Shown piece by piece: positions 56,344-64,000 of a stretch of 64,000 nt of DNA. The notes beneath the pieces are model-generated. The model saw only the letters and a list, made by a program, of their open reading frames with translations, made no database searches and was not told the origin of the DNA. Location: the NCBI RefSeq assembly GCF_018069865.1, contig NZ_JAGQDG010000001.1, forward strand, positions 558,001-622,000, read 5' to 3'. The translations under genes were made by a program, and so were the position numbers. The DNA comes from Ideonella paludis (GTDB taxonomy: Bacteria; Pseudomonadota; Gammaproteobacteria; Burkholderiales; Burkholderiaceae_C). Every line of letters starts with the position of its first letter. Position 1 is the stretch's first letter.

Positions 56344-57039
56344 TCAGTCGTCTCCACCCATGCCGAACAAGGCCAGCAGGCTGGTGAAGAGGTTGAAGAT
56401 GGACACATACAGGCCGATGGTCGCCAAGACATAGTTGGTTTCACCACCGTTGACGATGCGGCTGGTCTCAAACAGGATCAAGCCCACCGACAACAAGGCC
56501 ACCATGCCCGAGACCGCCAGGCCCAAAGCCGGGATGTTCATGAAGGCGGCGGCGAGACCTAAGAGCAAGGCCACAATCATGCCCACGAACAAGAAGCCGC
56601 CCATCGCGCTGAAGTCGCGGCGCGTGGTCAGCACATAGGCCGACAAGGCCAAGGTGGTGATGCCTGTCACGCCCAAGGCCATCACAACCGTTTGTGCGCC
56701 ACCGGGCAGCGCCAAGGTGTGGCTGAGCACCGGGCCCAGGGTGTAGCCCATGAAGCCCGTCAAGCCGAAGGTGGCCACCAGGCCCCAGCCGCTGTCTTTG
56801 AGCTTGTGCACCGCGAACAGCAGGCCGAACATGCCGCCCAAGGACAGCAGCAAGCCCGGCGCAGGCCAGCCCTGCGCCACACTCAGCCCCGCGACACCGG
56901 CGCTGAACAGCAGGGTCATGGACAGCAGGGCATAGGTATTGCGCAGCACCCGCTTGACTGATGCCGCATGATCCGGGCGATCCGCCAGGACCAAACCACC
57001 CGCATGGGTGGCGGTGGAAGACGAGGACAGGTCACTCAT
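56344..57039 (-). CDS. Bax inhibitor-1/YccA family membrane protein
   Basis: A 231-residue, seven-helix membrane protein of the BI-1 (UPF0005) family, which includes E. coli YccA, an inhibitor of FtsH, and BsYetJ, a calcium leak channel. Signs are VLRNTYALLSMTLLFSAGVA, FGLTGFMGYTLGPVLSHTL, ALGVTGITTLALSAYVLTTRRDFSAMGGFLF and FETSRIVNGGETNYVLATIGLYVSIFNLF, of which only landmarks are given. The ATG at 57039 follows a near-perfect AAGGAGG; the open frame continues 26 codons upstream into the promoter region. Divergent from the LysR-type regulator. Confidence 0.92.
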   Translation of the reverse strand: MSDLSSSSTATHAGGLVLADRPDHAASVKRVLRNTYALLSMTLLFSAGVAGLSVAQGWPAPGLLLSLGGMFGLLFAVHKLKDSGWGLVATFGLTGFMGYTLGPVLSHTLALPGGAQTVVMALGVTGITTLALSAYVLTTRRDFSAMGGFLFVGMIVALLLGLAAAFMNIPALGLAVSGMVALLSVGLILFETSRIVNGGETNYVLATIGLYVSIFNLFTSLLALFGMGGDD

Positions 57040-57121
57040 GGCACACCTCCTTGAAAAGAGCCATTCAATGCTGAACATCATCGGTTGCTCGAGGCTCTCG
57101 AAAAAGAAGACCCCCACTGAC

Positions 57122-57136
57122 TTTTACTTCGTAAAA
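57122..57136. promoter_or_regulatory. Palindromic operator candidate between Bax-inhibitor and LysR genes
   Basis: TTTTAC-TTC-GTAAAA is a perfect 15-base inverted repeat and fits the T-N11-A core of LysR-type binding sites. It sits nine bases before the LysR ATG and between the two divergent genes. The right half with the following bases (TAAAAT, 57132-57137) could also be a -10 box, which would make the regulator's mRNA nearly leaderless. Confidence 0.6.
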
Positions 57137-57144
57137 TACTGAAC

Positions 57145-58023
57145 ATGAGCCAAGACCTGAATTACCGACACCTCTATTACTTCTGGGTCGTTGCCCGGGA
57201 GGGCGGCATGGCCCGGGCAGCCGAGCGCTTGGACATGGCCGTACAAACCATCAGCGCGCAAGTGCGTGAGCTGGAAAAAAGCCTGGGCCATACGCTGCTC
57301 AAGCCCGCGGGCCGGGGCCTGGCCTTGACGGAGGCTGGCGAAGTGGCGCTGCGGCAGGCCGAGCAGATCTTTCAGCTGGGCGAGGCCTTGCCGGCCTTGG
57401 TGCGCAATGCCGCTGGGCGGCCGGTGGTCAAGTTGGCCGTCGGCGTCTCCGACAACCTGCCCAAGCTGGTGATCCACGATCTGATGCAGCCGGTGATGAC
57501 CGAGCCCACACTGCGCCTGACCCTGTTGGTGGATGAGTTTGAACGCCTGCTGGCCGACTTGGCCCTGCACAAGCTGGACGTGGTGCTGGCCGACCGTGCC
57601 GCGCCGCCCAACCCGAATCTGCGGCTCTACAGCCATGCCTTGGGCAAGTCGGAAGTGGCCTGGTATGCCCCCAAGGCCTGGGCCCCGAAGCTGCGAAAAG
57701 GCTTTCCGCACAGCTTGGACGAGGTGCCCGTGCTGCTGCCCACCGCCCACGCGGCTGTGCGCGCCCCGCTGGACCACTGGATAGAGCGACACGGCCTGCA
57801 CCCGGAGGTGGTCGGCGAGTTTGAAGACAACGCCCTGCTCAAGGCCTTTGGGGCCAGCGGCATGGGCGCCTTTCCGGCAGCCTTGAGTGTGGAAGACGAC
57901 CTGTTGGCCCGCTACCCCGTGCAACGCCTGGGCATTTGCGAGGGCGTGACGGAGCACTTCTGGGCCATCGGCACCGAGAAAAAGGTCATGCACCCGCTGG
58001 TGTTGAAACTGCTGCCGCGCTAG
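57145..58023 (+). CDS. LysR family regulator, NhaR-like
   Basis: A 292-residue regulator with an N-terminal winged helix (LNYRHLYYFWVVAREGGMARAA, DMAVQTISAQVRELEKSLG; HTH about residues 18-60) and a LysR effector domain. The start matches NhaR, the sodium-responsive activator of the nhaA antiporter in enterobacteria. NhaR-like genes in betaproteobacteria are common with no nhaA nearby, as here. It is divergent from the Bax-inhibitor/small ORF/sbtA-like genes, one of which is a sodium-dependent permease, so control of that set is a sensible inference. It may lack a Shine-Dalgarno. Confidence 0.87.
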   Translation: MSQDLNYRHLYYFWVVAREGGMARAAERLDMAVQTISAQVRELEKSLGHTLLKPAGRGLALTEAGEVALRQAEQIFQLGEALPALVRNAAGRPVVKLAVGVSDNLPKLVIHDLMQPVMTEPTLRLTLLVDEFERLLADLALHKLDVVLADRAAPPNPNLRLYSHALGKSEVAWYAPKAWAPKLRKGFPHSLDEVPVLLPTAHAAVRAPLDHWIERHGLHPEVVGEFEDNALLKAFGASGMGAFPAALSVEDDLLARYPVQRLGICEGVTEHFWAIGTEKKVMHPLVLKLLPR

Positions 58024-58145
58024 CAAGGCGCCCTGACCGGTTCACCCTGCAACGCCGGTGCAGTTGCTTACGTTTTGGGGGTTTTGGAGACACGACCAAC
58101 CCTGCGCTGAAGCATGATGCGAGCCCCGAAGTTTGGGTCAGCAGT

Positions 58146-60038
58146 ATGCAGTTCAAGTCAGTGAGTTCTTGGGTCGCAGGGGCGCTTGTCTCTGCCGTGT
58201 TGACCGCCTGTGGTGGCGGTGGTGGTGAGGAGGCCGCAACAGCGCCTACAGCACCCGAAGCGCCGGCGCTGAGCATCTCGCGCCTCCAGTTGGCCCAGAC
58301 GCATGTCATCCCCGCTGAAGGCCGCCATTGGAGCCTGGAAGGCGCCGAATATCGATTGACGCTGGTGGGGCAGCGTGCCGCCTTGCTGATGGTAGACCTG
58401 GGCAGCACCGCACCAAGTGCACCGTGGGTCGAGGGCTGGGTGGGCGACACCTTGTTGGGCACGCTGCCGCTGAACCCTCCCAGCCAGTTGCCCAAGTCTG
58501 CCGGCCAAGCGGCCACCTACGACACCCAGCTGCACAGCGCGACGCTGCCCGCCACATGGGCCCAGCCTGGCCTGCGTCTGCGGTTTGGGTCCGGCCAGCA
58601 CAGCCCCAGCGCTTGGACTGCCGTCACGGTCGGCATGGACAGCCGGCTCGCCTTGCACACCTTGCCTTTCTATCTCTTCGGGGCCACCGAAGCCAATACC
58701 TTTGCCCTGAGCAGCACGGGCGCGCCGAGCCCCGCCGTGAGTGACGAGATCTTTTCCGTCTGGCCCATCGCCAGCCTGCAGGCCAGCAACCATCCCGCGA
58801 GCCAAGTGGCTTGGCCTACCTTGGTGGTAGGCCCGCGCAATGGGCAAGCCGCCAAGGTGCTGCGCAACAGCAGCGAGCAGCGCGACGGCTTCGACATCAT
58901 GAACACCGTACTGGGCTTGATCGGCGGGCTGCGCAGTGCCAATGGGGACAGTGGCACCAACACGCTCTATTACGCCCCATTGCTGATGCTGGACAGTGCC
59001 GGCCGTTATGCCAACCCTTATGGCGGCTTAGGCACCGTGGGTGGGGGCACCGGCACGGGCGACCACAGCTACAGCGGCATCTTCATCCATGAGGCGGGGC
59101 ACTCGCTTGGCCTGGGCCATGCGAATGATGACTACAACGCCAAGCGCTTTCCGTATCCGAATGGCAGCTTGAACGGCAGCGCCTGGGGCTATGACGCGGT
59201 GCGCCAGCAGTTGGTGGCGCCATGGCTGGATGCCAGCAACCCCAATTTCGCGAGCTGCTTGTCCAGCAGCACACGCCAGAAGGACGCTCAAGGTCGCTGC
59301 TTCAAGCAAGACAATATGCAAAGCGGGGCGGGAGACCAGCCGGCGGGCTTTCGCTACCAGATGCACGCCGACGCCAATGTCGGTCGCATCCAAACCTTTT
59401 TCCTCCAGGGCAAAACCAGCGTGGCGGCCGATGGCACCCATCAGTACAGCCAGGGGGCTGTGCACGTGGATGCGGCCAGCCCGACCGGCTACAGCCGCTG
59501 GGACAGCGTGGATGCGCGGCGCATTCCGGTCAGCGCCGAGACCACCGATGACGGGCTCTGGGGCTTGGATAAGGGGCTGCCTGTTGCCAAGCAGGTGCCC
59601 GTTCATGCGCTGGCCATCACCTACAGCAGGGCCGGGACGCCTGGCGCCTCTCACATCTACCCACCGCTGTCGTTCACGGGTCAGCTGAGGCGCCTGATTG
59701 ACCCCACGTCGGACGCCGAGCGCGCCAGCGTGGTGATCAACACCGGCACGCACTACTGGTACTGCATGGGCAGCGGCTGCGACTTCACGCTGCGGCTGAC
59801 CTATGCCGACCAAAGTGTGAGGCATGTGCTGTTGCAAGGGGGATTTCGGGCCTGGTTCAAGCCCACGATCGAGCCCGATGCCAGCACCTTGGAGGCCAGC
59901 AGTGGCAACAGCTTCAAGACCTGGGTCGTGAATGTGCCCGGCGACAAGGCGCTGCAGCGCGTCGAGCTGTTGGAGACCCCCATGGCCTGGCAGGGCTGGC
60001 CCGCGCAGCCCACGGTGCTGCTGAGCCGCAGCTTTTGA
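58146..60038 (+). CDS. M66-type (StcE-like) metalloprotease lipoprotein
   Basis: A 630-residue exported protein. The signal VAGALVSAVLTAC plus a run of glycines is a lipobox, so lipidation at the Cys near residue 21 is expected. Around residue 314 is HEAGHSLGLGH, an HExxHxxGxxH zinc site, within IFIHEAGHSLGLGHAND. The surrounding sequence (GGGTGTGDHSYSGIFIHE, NPNFASCLSS) resembles peptidase family M66, whose best-known members StcE and TagA cut mucin-type glycoproteins. I take the ATG at 58146, because the open frame upstream overlaps the LysR gene in another frame. Its substrate is unknown. Confidence 0.82.
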   Translation: MQFKSVSSWVAGALVSAVLTACGGGGGEEAATAPTAPEAPALSISRLQLAQTHVIPAEGRHWSLEGAEYRLTLVGQRAALLMVDLGSTAPSAPWVEGWVGDTLLGTLPLNPPSQLPKSAGQAATYDTQLHSATLPATWAQPGLRLRFGSGQHSPSAWTAVTVGMDSRLALHTLPFYLFGATEANTFALSSTGAPSPAVSDEIFSVWPIASLQASNHPASQVAWPTLVVGPRNGQAAKVLRNSSEQRDGFDIMNTVLGLIGGLRSANGDSGTNTLYYAPLLMLDSAGRYANPYGGLGTVGGGTGTGDHSYSGIFIHEAGHSLGLGHANDDYNAKRFPYPNGSLNGSAWGYDAVRQQLVAPWLDASNPNFASCLSSSTRQKDAQGRCFKQDNMQSGAGDQPAGFRYQMHADANVGRIQTFFLQGKTSVAADGTHQYSQGAVHVDAASPTGYSRWDSVDARRIPVSAETTDDGLWGLDKGLPVAKQVPVHALAITYSRAGTPGASHIYPPLSFTGQLRRLIDPTSDAERASVVINTGTHYWYCMGSGCDFTLRLTYADQSVRHVLLQGGFRAWFKPTIEPDASTLEASSGNSFKTWVVNVPGDKALQRVELLETPMAWQGWPAQPTVLLSRSF

Positions 60039-60546
60039 GCTGCCCCTCAGTAGGGCGCAAGGGAGTGCCGAGAAAAGGATCCGGTGACGGGTTCCGGAGC
60101 CGCCCAATCGTTGCGGCCGGTTTGATCTGCGAAGCGTGAGCTCAACGCAGAGGGTGGGGGCGATTCACACCGGGGTGTGGGGCTGCGCGCGGCTCGGCAA
60201 AGCGAGCGGGTGATGCGCTGCACGGGAGTCAAAGGGCTGTTTGCGCTGCAAACAGGCTCTGAGCCACGCACATCCCACGCAGGCCCGCACCCAGCGGTGG
60301 CTTGCGCGGTGTGCAGGGGCACAACCGGTGTGAATCTGTGGAGGTTGAGAAGACCTGCTTGGTGGTCTGCGGCGCCACAGCGCTCAAGCAGCCATCTTCA
60401 GCAAGGTCAGCAAAAGGGCTCAGAGGGCGGCCCTTTGCCGCTGCATTCGGCAGTGCTGCCGTGATGCGATAGGGTGAACTGTAAAGACTCTTTACTCCCC
60501 TGTCAAGCCCGTCGCACAATCACGCTGTTGTTTTTCAAGCTGCATC
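60039..60546. other. 508-bp gap without a recognisable gene
   Basis: No open frame in it looks real. It has several short dyads: CACACC-GGGGTGTG near 60167-60180, CACAACCGGTGTG near 60318-60331, and the perfect GTAAAGA-C-TCTTTAC at 60481-60495 next to the following gene. The leftmost part has no good terminator for the M66 gene, and no T-rich run follows a stem. The promoter for the small gene at 60547 must lie in the last 60 bases. Confidence 0.5.
60481..60495. promoter_or_regulatory. Perfect 15-base palindrome upstream of a small putative DNA-binding protein gene
   Basis: GTAAAGA and TCTTTAC flank a single C, 52 bases before the ATG at 60547. The length and symmetry suit an operator for a dimeric regulator, perhaps the adjacent gene's own product. 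Confidence 0.5.
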
Positions 60547-60939
60547 ATGTCTGCCCTGCCCCAGCTGCGCCGCCAAAACGCCTTGGCCTTGTTCCATGCC
60601 TTTGCCGAACAGGCCCTGGCCCAAGGTCAAGCGCCCAAGGGGCTAGAGCAAGCCTTCGCGGCCTCGGTGCAGATCTCGCCCAGCCTGTGGAGCCAGATCA
60701 AATCCAGCCGCCCGATCGGCGACAAGCTGGCCCGCCAGATCGAGGTGCATGCCCGGCAGACACCGGGCTGGCTGGACGAGCCCCATGAGCCCGCCGCGCC
60801 CAGCCCCGCCGAAAAGGCCTTTCTGGCCCTCGCGCTCCAGGCTTGGCGGGCCACCAACAGTGCGGGGCGCAAGGCCTTGCACCAACAGATGACGGCGGCG
60901 GTGTCCGCAGCCCCTGTGCCGGGCTCGGTCTCAACTTGA
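60547..60939 (+). CDS. Small putative helix-turn-helix protein
   Basis: A 130-residue protein. Residues 1-80 are helical and look like a DNA-binding fold: LRRQNALALFHAFAEQAL, then VQISPSLWSQIKSSRPIGDKLARQIE, where SPSLWSQIKSSRPI has the spacing of a lambda-type recognition helix and DKLARQIE the next helix. The ending is Ala-rich (AFLALALQAWRATNSAG). I know similar short proteins in Burkholderiales but no function. A perfect palindrome upstream could be its own operator. Confidence 0.65.
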   Translation: MSALPQLRRQNALALFHAFAEQALAQGQAPKGLEQAFAASVQISPSLWSQIKSSRPIGDKLARQIEVHARQTPGWLDEPHEPAAPSPAEKAFLALALQAWRATNSAGRKALHQQMTAAVSAAPVPGSVST

Positions 60940-61006
60940 GACTCGGCGCATAGTTTTTTGTAACTGAAGCGCTAAACAGCGCTGGAATCCGGCCGATGTT
61001 CGATGC

Positions 61007-61327
61007 ATGAGTCTCGGTACGCTTCCCCCTGTGGCCTCCGTGGGCCTGGCTGTCAGCCAGGCGCGCTTGAGTGCCAGCGCCCATGCGGCGACGGCCAGGG
61101 TGGCGGAGGACTCTCGTCGGCCCAGTGACGCGCACAGTGCGGTGGCTGCCCAAGCTGCAATGCAGCAGATGGCAGACAGCACCTTGCGCGAGGCCGAGCG
61201 GCGCATGGCCGAACAGGCCCAGGCGATCAGCAACCAGCGTCAGTCGCTCGCTCGCTATGAAGAGCAAATGCGGCAGGCGCGGGCCGGGGACACCGTCTCT
61301 GGCACCTTGCTGTCGCTGTCGGCCTGA
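61007..61327 (+). CDS. Small hypothetical protein (Ala/Gln-rich, helical)
   Basis: A 106-residue protein with no known domain. The central part DSTLREAERRMAEQAQAISNQRQSLARYEEQMR, quoted for shape only in pieces, has the alternating pattern of an amphipathic helix or short coiled coil (about residues 57-90). The ends are Ser/Ala/Thr-rich. A hairpin terminator lies 60 bases after the stop, which supports it as a real transcription unit. No signal peptide or membrane helix. Confidence 0.5.
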   Translation: MSLGTLPPVASVGLAVSQARLSASAHAATARVAEDSRRPSDAHSAVAAQAAMQQMADSTLREAERRMAEQAQAISNQRQSLARYEEQMRQARAGDTVSGTLLSLSA

Positions 61328-61386
61328 GGAGCCCCTGCGCCCGCCACGAGAGTTCTGCACGCCACCTGGACGTCGGCTGGCAGGCG

Positions 61387-61425
61387 GCCGCGCCGCTCAC
61401 CCTTGGGTGAGCCGGGCGCGGCTTT
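61387..61425 (+). terminator. Large hairpin between convergent genes
   Basis: An outer stem GCCGCGCC/GGGCGCGGC and an inner stem CTCACCC/GGGTGAG with a TT loop make a long, GC-rich hairpin followed by TTT on the plus strand. It lies between the convergent small gene and the TRAP dctP gene and probably terminates both. Confidence 0.65.
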
Positions 61426-61443
61426 CTCACGTCTGAAGAAGGC

Positions 61444-62463
61444 TTACTTCTTGGCGCGCAGTTTGGCCAGCTCAGCCTGGGTTTCTTGCCACAACTCCAT
61501 GCCCACATTGGCGGCAATGCTGGCGTTCACGCGGGTCAGCTTGTCGCGCATGCGGGCAGCCTCGGTGGGGCTCAGCTCATTGATCTGCATGCCCTTGGCC
61601 TTCAAGTCGCCCAAGGCCTTGGCGGCTTCAGCGCGGGTGTCTTGGCGCTCAAAGGCGCGGCTGGCGTTGGCCGCGTCTTGCAAGATCTTTTGCTCGTCTT
61701 TCGAGAGCCCATCCCACCACTTCTTGCTGACGGTGACGATCCACGGGCTGTAGACGTGGTTGGTCACGCTGAGGTACTTTTGCACCTCATAGAACTTGCT
61801 GGAGAGGATGGTGTTGTAGGGGTTCTCCTGGCCGTCCACGGTCTTGGTTTCCAGGGCGCTGAACAGCTCCGAGAACGGCAGCGGCACGGCATTGGCGCCC
61901 AGGCTCTTGAAGCTTTCCAGGAAGACATTGTTCTGCATCACGCGCAGCTTCACGCCCTCCAGGTCTTCGAGCTTGGTGACCGGGCGCTTGGAATTCGTCA
62001 GGTTGCGGAAGCCGTTTTCCCAGTAGGTCAGGCCCACCAAGCCTTTCTCCGGCAGCTTGGCCATCACCTTTTGGCCGACCGGGCCGTCCAGCAAGGCATC
62101 GGCCTCTTTCACGTTGTTGAAAAGGAAGGGCGTGTCCCACAGCGCCATCTCTTTGGTGATGCCCACCAAGGTGGCGGTGGAGCCCACCATCATCTCTTGC
62201 GCACCACCAATCAAGGCCTGCTGCATTTGGGTGTCCGGCCCCAAAGCCGCAGCGCCAATGGCGCGCACCTTCATCTTGCCGCCCGAGGCTTTTTCCACCT
62301 GTTCGGCAAAGAACTTGACCGCCCGGCCTTGGTTGCTTTGCTCGTTCAGGCCGTAGCCAAAGCGGATCAAGCGCGGCTTGATGTCCTGGGCGCTGGCCAG
62401 CAGCGGGGCCGCGAAGGCGGCGGTGGCCGCCACGGCGACCAAGGAGCGACGGAGGATGTTCAT
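61444..62463 (-). CDS. TRAP transporter substrate-binding protein (DctP type)
   Basis: A 339-residue periplasmic binding protein with a signal peptide (ILRRSLVAVAATAAFAAPLLASA) and DctP features: RFGYGLNEQSNQGRAVKFFAE, AAALGPDTQMQQALIGGAQEM, and LEGVKLRVMQNNVFLESFKSLGA with the conserved arginine (KLRVM) that binds the substrate carboxylate. It delivers an organic acid or similar anion to the DctQM permease encoded just upstream. The ATG at 62463 follows AAGGA. It is the last gene of the operon dctQ-dctM-dctP on the minus strand. Confidence 0.95.
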   Translation of the reverse strand: MNILRRSLVAVAATAAFAAPLLASAQDIKPRLIRFGYGLNEQSNQGRAVKFFAEQVEKASGGKMKVRAIGAAALGPDTQMQQALIGGAQEMMVGSTATLVGITKEMALWDTPFLFNNVKEADALLDGPVGQKVMAKLPEKGLVGLTYWENGFRNLTNSKRPVTKLEDLEGVKLRVMQNNVFLESFKSLGANAVPLPFSELFSALETKTVDGQENPYNTILSSKFYEVQKYLSVTNHVYSPWIVTVSKKWWDGLSKDEQKILQDAANASRAFERQDTRAEAAKALGDLKAKGMQINELSPTEAARMRDKLTRVNASIAANVGMELWQETQAELAKLRAKK

Positions 62464-62511
62464 GGCGGAGTCCTTGTGGAGTGAGGGGTCAGGGAAGAAA
62501 CCAAGCATGCT

Positions 62512-63828
62512 TCAGCGCAACCAAGCCACGGGCGCGGTCACGATCTGCGGGAAGACCACAAACGTGGCCAAGATAACGACGTAAGTCAGCAAAAATGGAT
62601 TCACGCCGCGGATGACTTGAGCCAGCGGCAGACGGCCCACGCCGGCCACCACATTCAGCACCGTGCCCACTGGCGGGGTGATCAGGCCGATGGCGCCGTT
62701 GAGCACAAACATCAGGCCAAAGTAGACCGGATCGATCCCCGCCTTGACGGCAATGGGCAGCATCACCGGCGCAAAGATCAAGATGGTGGGAGTCAGGTCC
62801 AGCGCAGTGCCGATCAGCACCAGCACCAGCATCATCACGGCCATCAGCAGCTTGGGGTGCTCGATCAGGGGGCCGAGCCAGCCCGTCAGCACACCGGGCA
62901 GGTCAGCCAAGGTGATCATGTAGCTGGCCACTTGGGCGCCGGCGCACAAGAACATCACCACCGCTGTGGTCTTGGCGGCCCGCACCAGCACCGGGCCCAG
63001 CGCAGTGAGCGTCATCTCGCGGTGGATCAACACCGCCACCATCAGCGCATAAAAGGCCGCCACCACAGCGGCTTCGGTGGGCGTGAACACGCCGCTCTTC
63101 ATGCCGCCGATGATGATGACGGGCATCAGCAAGGCCCACACCGCATGCGCGGTCGCGCGCAGCCGCTGGGCCATGGGCTGGGGCTGGCCTTCGGGCAAGT
63201 CGATGCGGCGCAGCACCCACTTCCAGGCGATGATCAAGCCTACGCCCATGATCAGACCGGGCACGATGCCCGACACAAACAACGCCGAGATTGAGGTGTT
63301 GGTCGTCACGCCGTAGATCACAAAAGGCATGGACGGCGGAATGATGGGCGCGATGATGCCGCCCGAGGCGATCAGCCCGGCCGAGGTGCGCAGGGGGTAG
63401 CCCTGGTCGCGCATCATGGGCAGCAAGATGGTGGCCAAAGCGGCCGTGTCGGCCAGGGCCGAGCCACTCATGCTGGCCATCAGCACCGCCGCGCCAATCG
63501 CCACATAGCCCAAGCCGCCACGGATATGCCCAACCCAGGCTTGAGCCATGTCGATGATGCGGCGGCTGATGCCGCCGGAATTCATCAGCTCACCGGCCAA
63601 GATGAAGAAAGGCACGGCCAGCAGTGGGAAGCTGTCGACGCCCGCCACCAGGTTTTGCGCCAGCAGTTGCGTGTCCCAAAACCCCAGCACATAGGCCATG
63701 CCGGCTCCGGTGAGCACCAAGGCCAAGGCCATGTTCATGCCCATGCCCATCAGCAGCAGCATGCCGGCACAAAAGACGATGAAGGCTTGGCCTTCCAAGC
63801 TCAGGCCCAAGGCGGTGAGCGCGTCCAT
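62512..63828 (-). CDS. TRAP transporter large permease (DctM type)
   Basis: A 438-residue multi-pass permease: VDSFPLLAVPFFILAGELMNSGGIS, AVLMASMSGSALADTAALAT, GGIIAPIIPPSMPFVIYGV and NGAIGLITPPVGTVLNVV are DctM family marks. The ATG at 63828 overlaps the dctQ stop (TGATG), so the two are co-translated. An extended upstream open frame is not coding. With the adjacent DctP and DctQ this is a complete TRAP set, unlike the pair at 53.1-55.0 kb. Confidence 0.94.
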   Translation of the reverse strand: MDALTALGLSLEGQAFIVFCAGMLLLMGMGMNMALALVLTGAGMAYVLGFWDTQLLAQNLVAGVDSFPLLAVPFFILAGELMNSGGISRRIIDMAQAWVGHIRGGLGYVAIGAAVLMASMSGSALADTAALATILLPMMRDQGYPLRTSAGLIASGGIIAPIIPPSMPFVIYGVTTNTSISALFVSGIVPGLIMGVGLIIAWKWVLRRIDLPEGQPQPMAQRLRATAHAVWALLMPVIIIGGMKSGVFTPTEAAVVAAFYALMVAVLIHREMTLTALGPVLVRAAKTTAVVMFLCAGAQVASYMITLADLPGVLTGWLGPLIEHPKLLMAVMMLVLVLIGTALDLTPTILIFAPVMLPIAVKAGIDPVYFGLMFVLNGAIGLITPPVGTVLNVVAGVGRLPLAQVIRGVNPFLLTYVVILATFVVFPQIVTAPVAWLR

Positions 63829-64000
63829 CACTCCACCTCCGCGGCGTGGCCCAGGTCCAGCGGCCGGCGCGCCAGCAGCTCCCAGGTGGCGCAGCCGCCG
63901 ATCACCACGGCACACAGCAAGGCAGGCAGCGGCAACAGGGCCGTGGGATAGCCCAGCACCACCGAGTGGCTGTCCAGACCCACCACCACCTGCTGCCAAG
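63828..64000 (-). CDS. TRAP transporter small permease (DctQ type), C-terminal part
   Basis: The last 57 codons of a gene whose start is beyond the window. The frame reads GLDSHSVVLGYPTALLPLPA, LLCAVVIGGCATWELLARRP and ends AAEVE. This has the final membrane helix of a DctQ protein, and its stop overlaps the dctM start in TGATG. Position before dctM fits the Q-M-P order. Confidence 0.82.
   Translation of the reverse strand, partial: WQQVVVGLDSHSVVLGYPTALLPLPALLCAVVIGGCATWELLARRPLDLGHAAEVE

Overview
The window is high-GC DNA from the chromosomal replication-origin region of a betaproteobacterium. The order mnmE, yidC, yidD, rnpA, rpmH on the minus strand facing dnaA, dnaN, gyrB on the plus strand is the classic origin neighbourhood. 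Protein sequences (YidC, GyrB, the 45-residue L34, NhaR-like LysR, several TRAP transporters) fit Burkholderiales, probably the Rubrivivax/Roseateles/Inhella side. The genus is an inference. No rRNA, tRNA, insertion sequence, CRISPR array or prophage was seen.

Layout. 1-5.2 kb: kdsD (LPS Kdo pathway), a Kef-type K+/H+ antiporter, a stand-alone cyclic-nucleotide-binding protein and mnmE. 5.2-10.3 kb: a DUF945-TPR envelope protein and the yidC-yidD-rnpA-rpmH cluster. 10.3-16.1 kb: a putative oriC with DnaA boxes and a short tandem repeat, then dnaA-dnaN-gyrB. 16.1-25.3 kb: an accessory defence island. It holds an orphan minimal nucleotidyltransferase and a type I restriction-modification operon (hsdM-hsdS-...-hsdR). 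Between hsdS and hsdR lie a SIR2-like DUF4917 protein, a 47-codon ORF that looks like the amputated start of a DUF4268-type gene, and an AlbA_2/Schlafen-like ATPase with a 12-bp tandem repeat. Almost all of these genes overlap, so they are probably co-translated.

25.6-35 kb: a transglutaminase / ATP-grasp-alpha-E / transglutaminase operon translationally coupled to the first of two tandem membrane proteins that resemble the C-terminal half of IgaA. 35-50.9 kb: a small membrane protein and divergent AraC regulator, a GNAT acetyltransferase, a lower-GC lipoprotein, a triple-T-fold QueD-like protein with QueE, DUF2059, two exported peptidases (M3 and S9), a DUF938 methyltransferase, a RIO kinase, an M15 peptidase, a formate/nitrite-type channel and a DUF2235 hydrolase.

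50.9-53.1 kb is the most interesting part: a bufferin-type RiPP locus. A secreted six-cysteine precursor peptide is followed, after a hairpin, by one polypeptide that fuses the metal-dependent modifying enzyme (DUF692/MNIO, BufB-like) to its DUF2063 partner (BufC-like). A possible ECF-sigma promoter lies upstream. 53.1-64 kb: a TRAP permease pair without its binding protein, an SbtA-like bicarbonate permease under a terminator-like hairpin, a 52-residue membrane ORF and a Bax-inhibitor-1 protein divergent from an NhaR-like LysR regulator with a perfect palindrome between them, an M66-type metalloprotease lipoprotein, two small hypothetical genes, and a second TRAP operon (P, M and the end of Q) running off the window.
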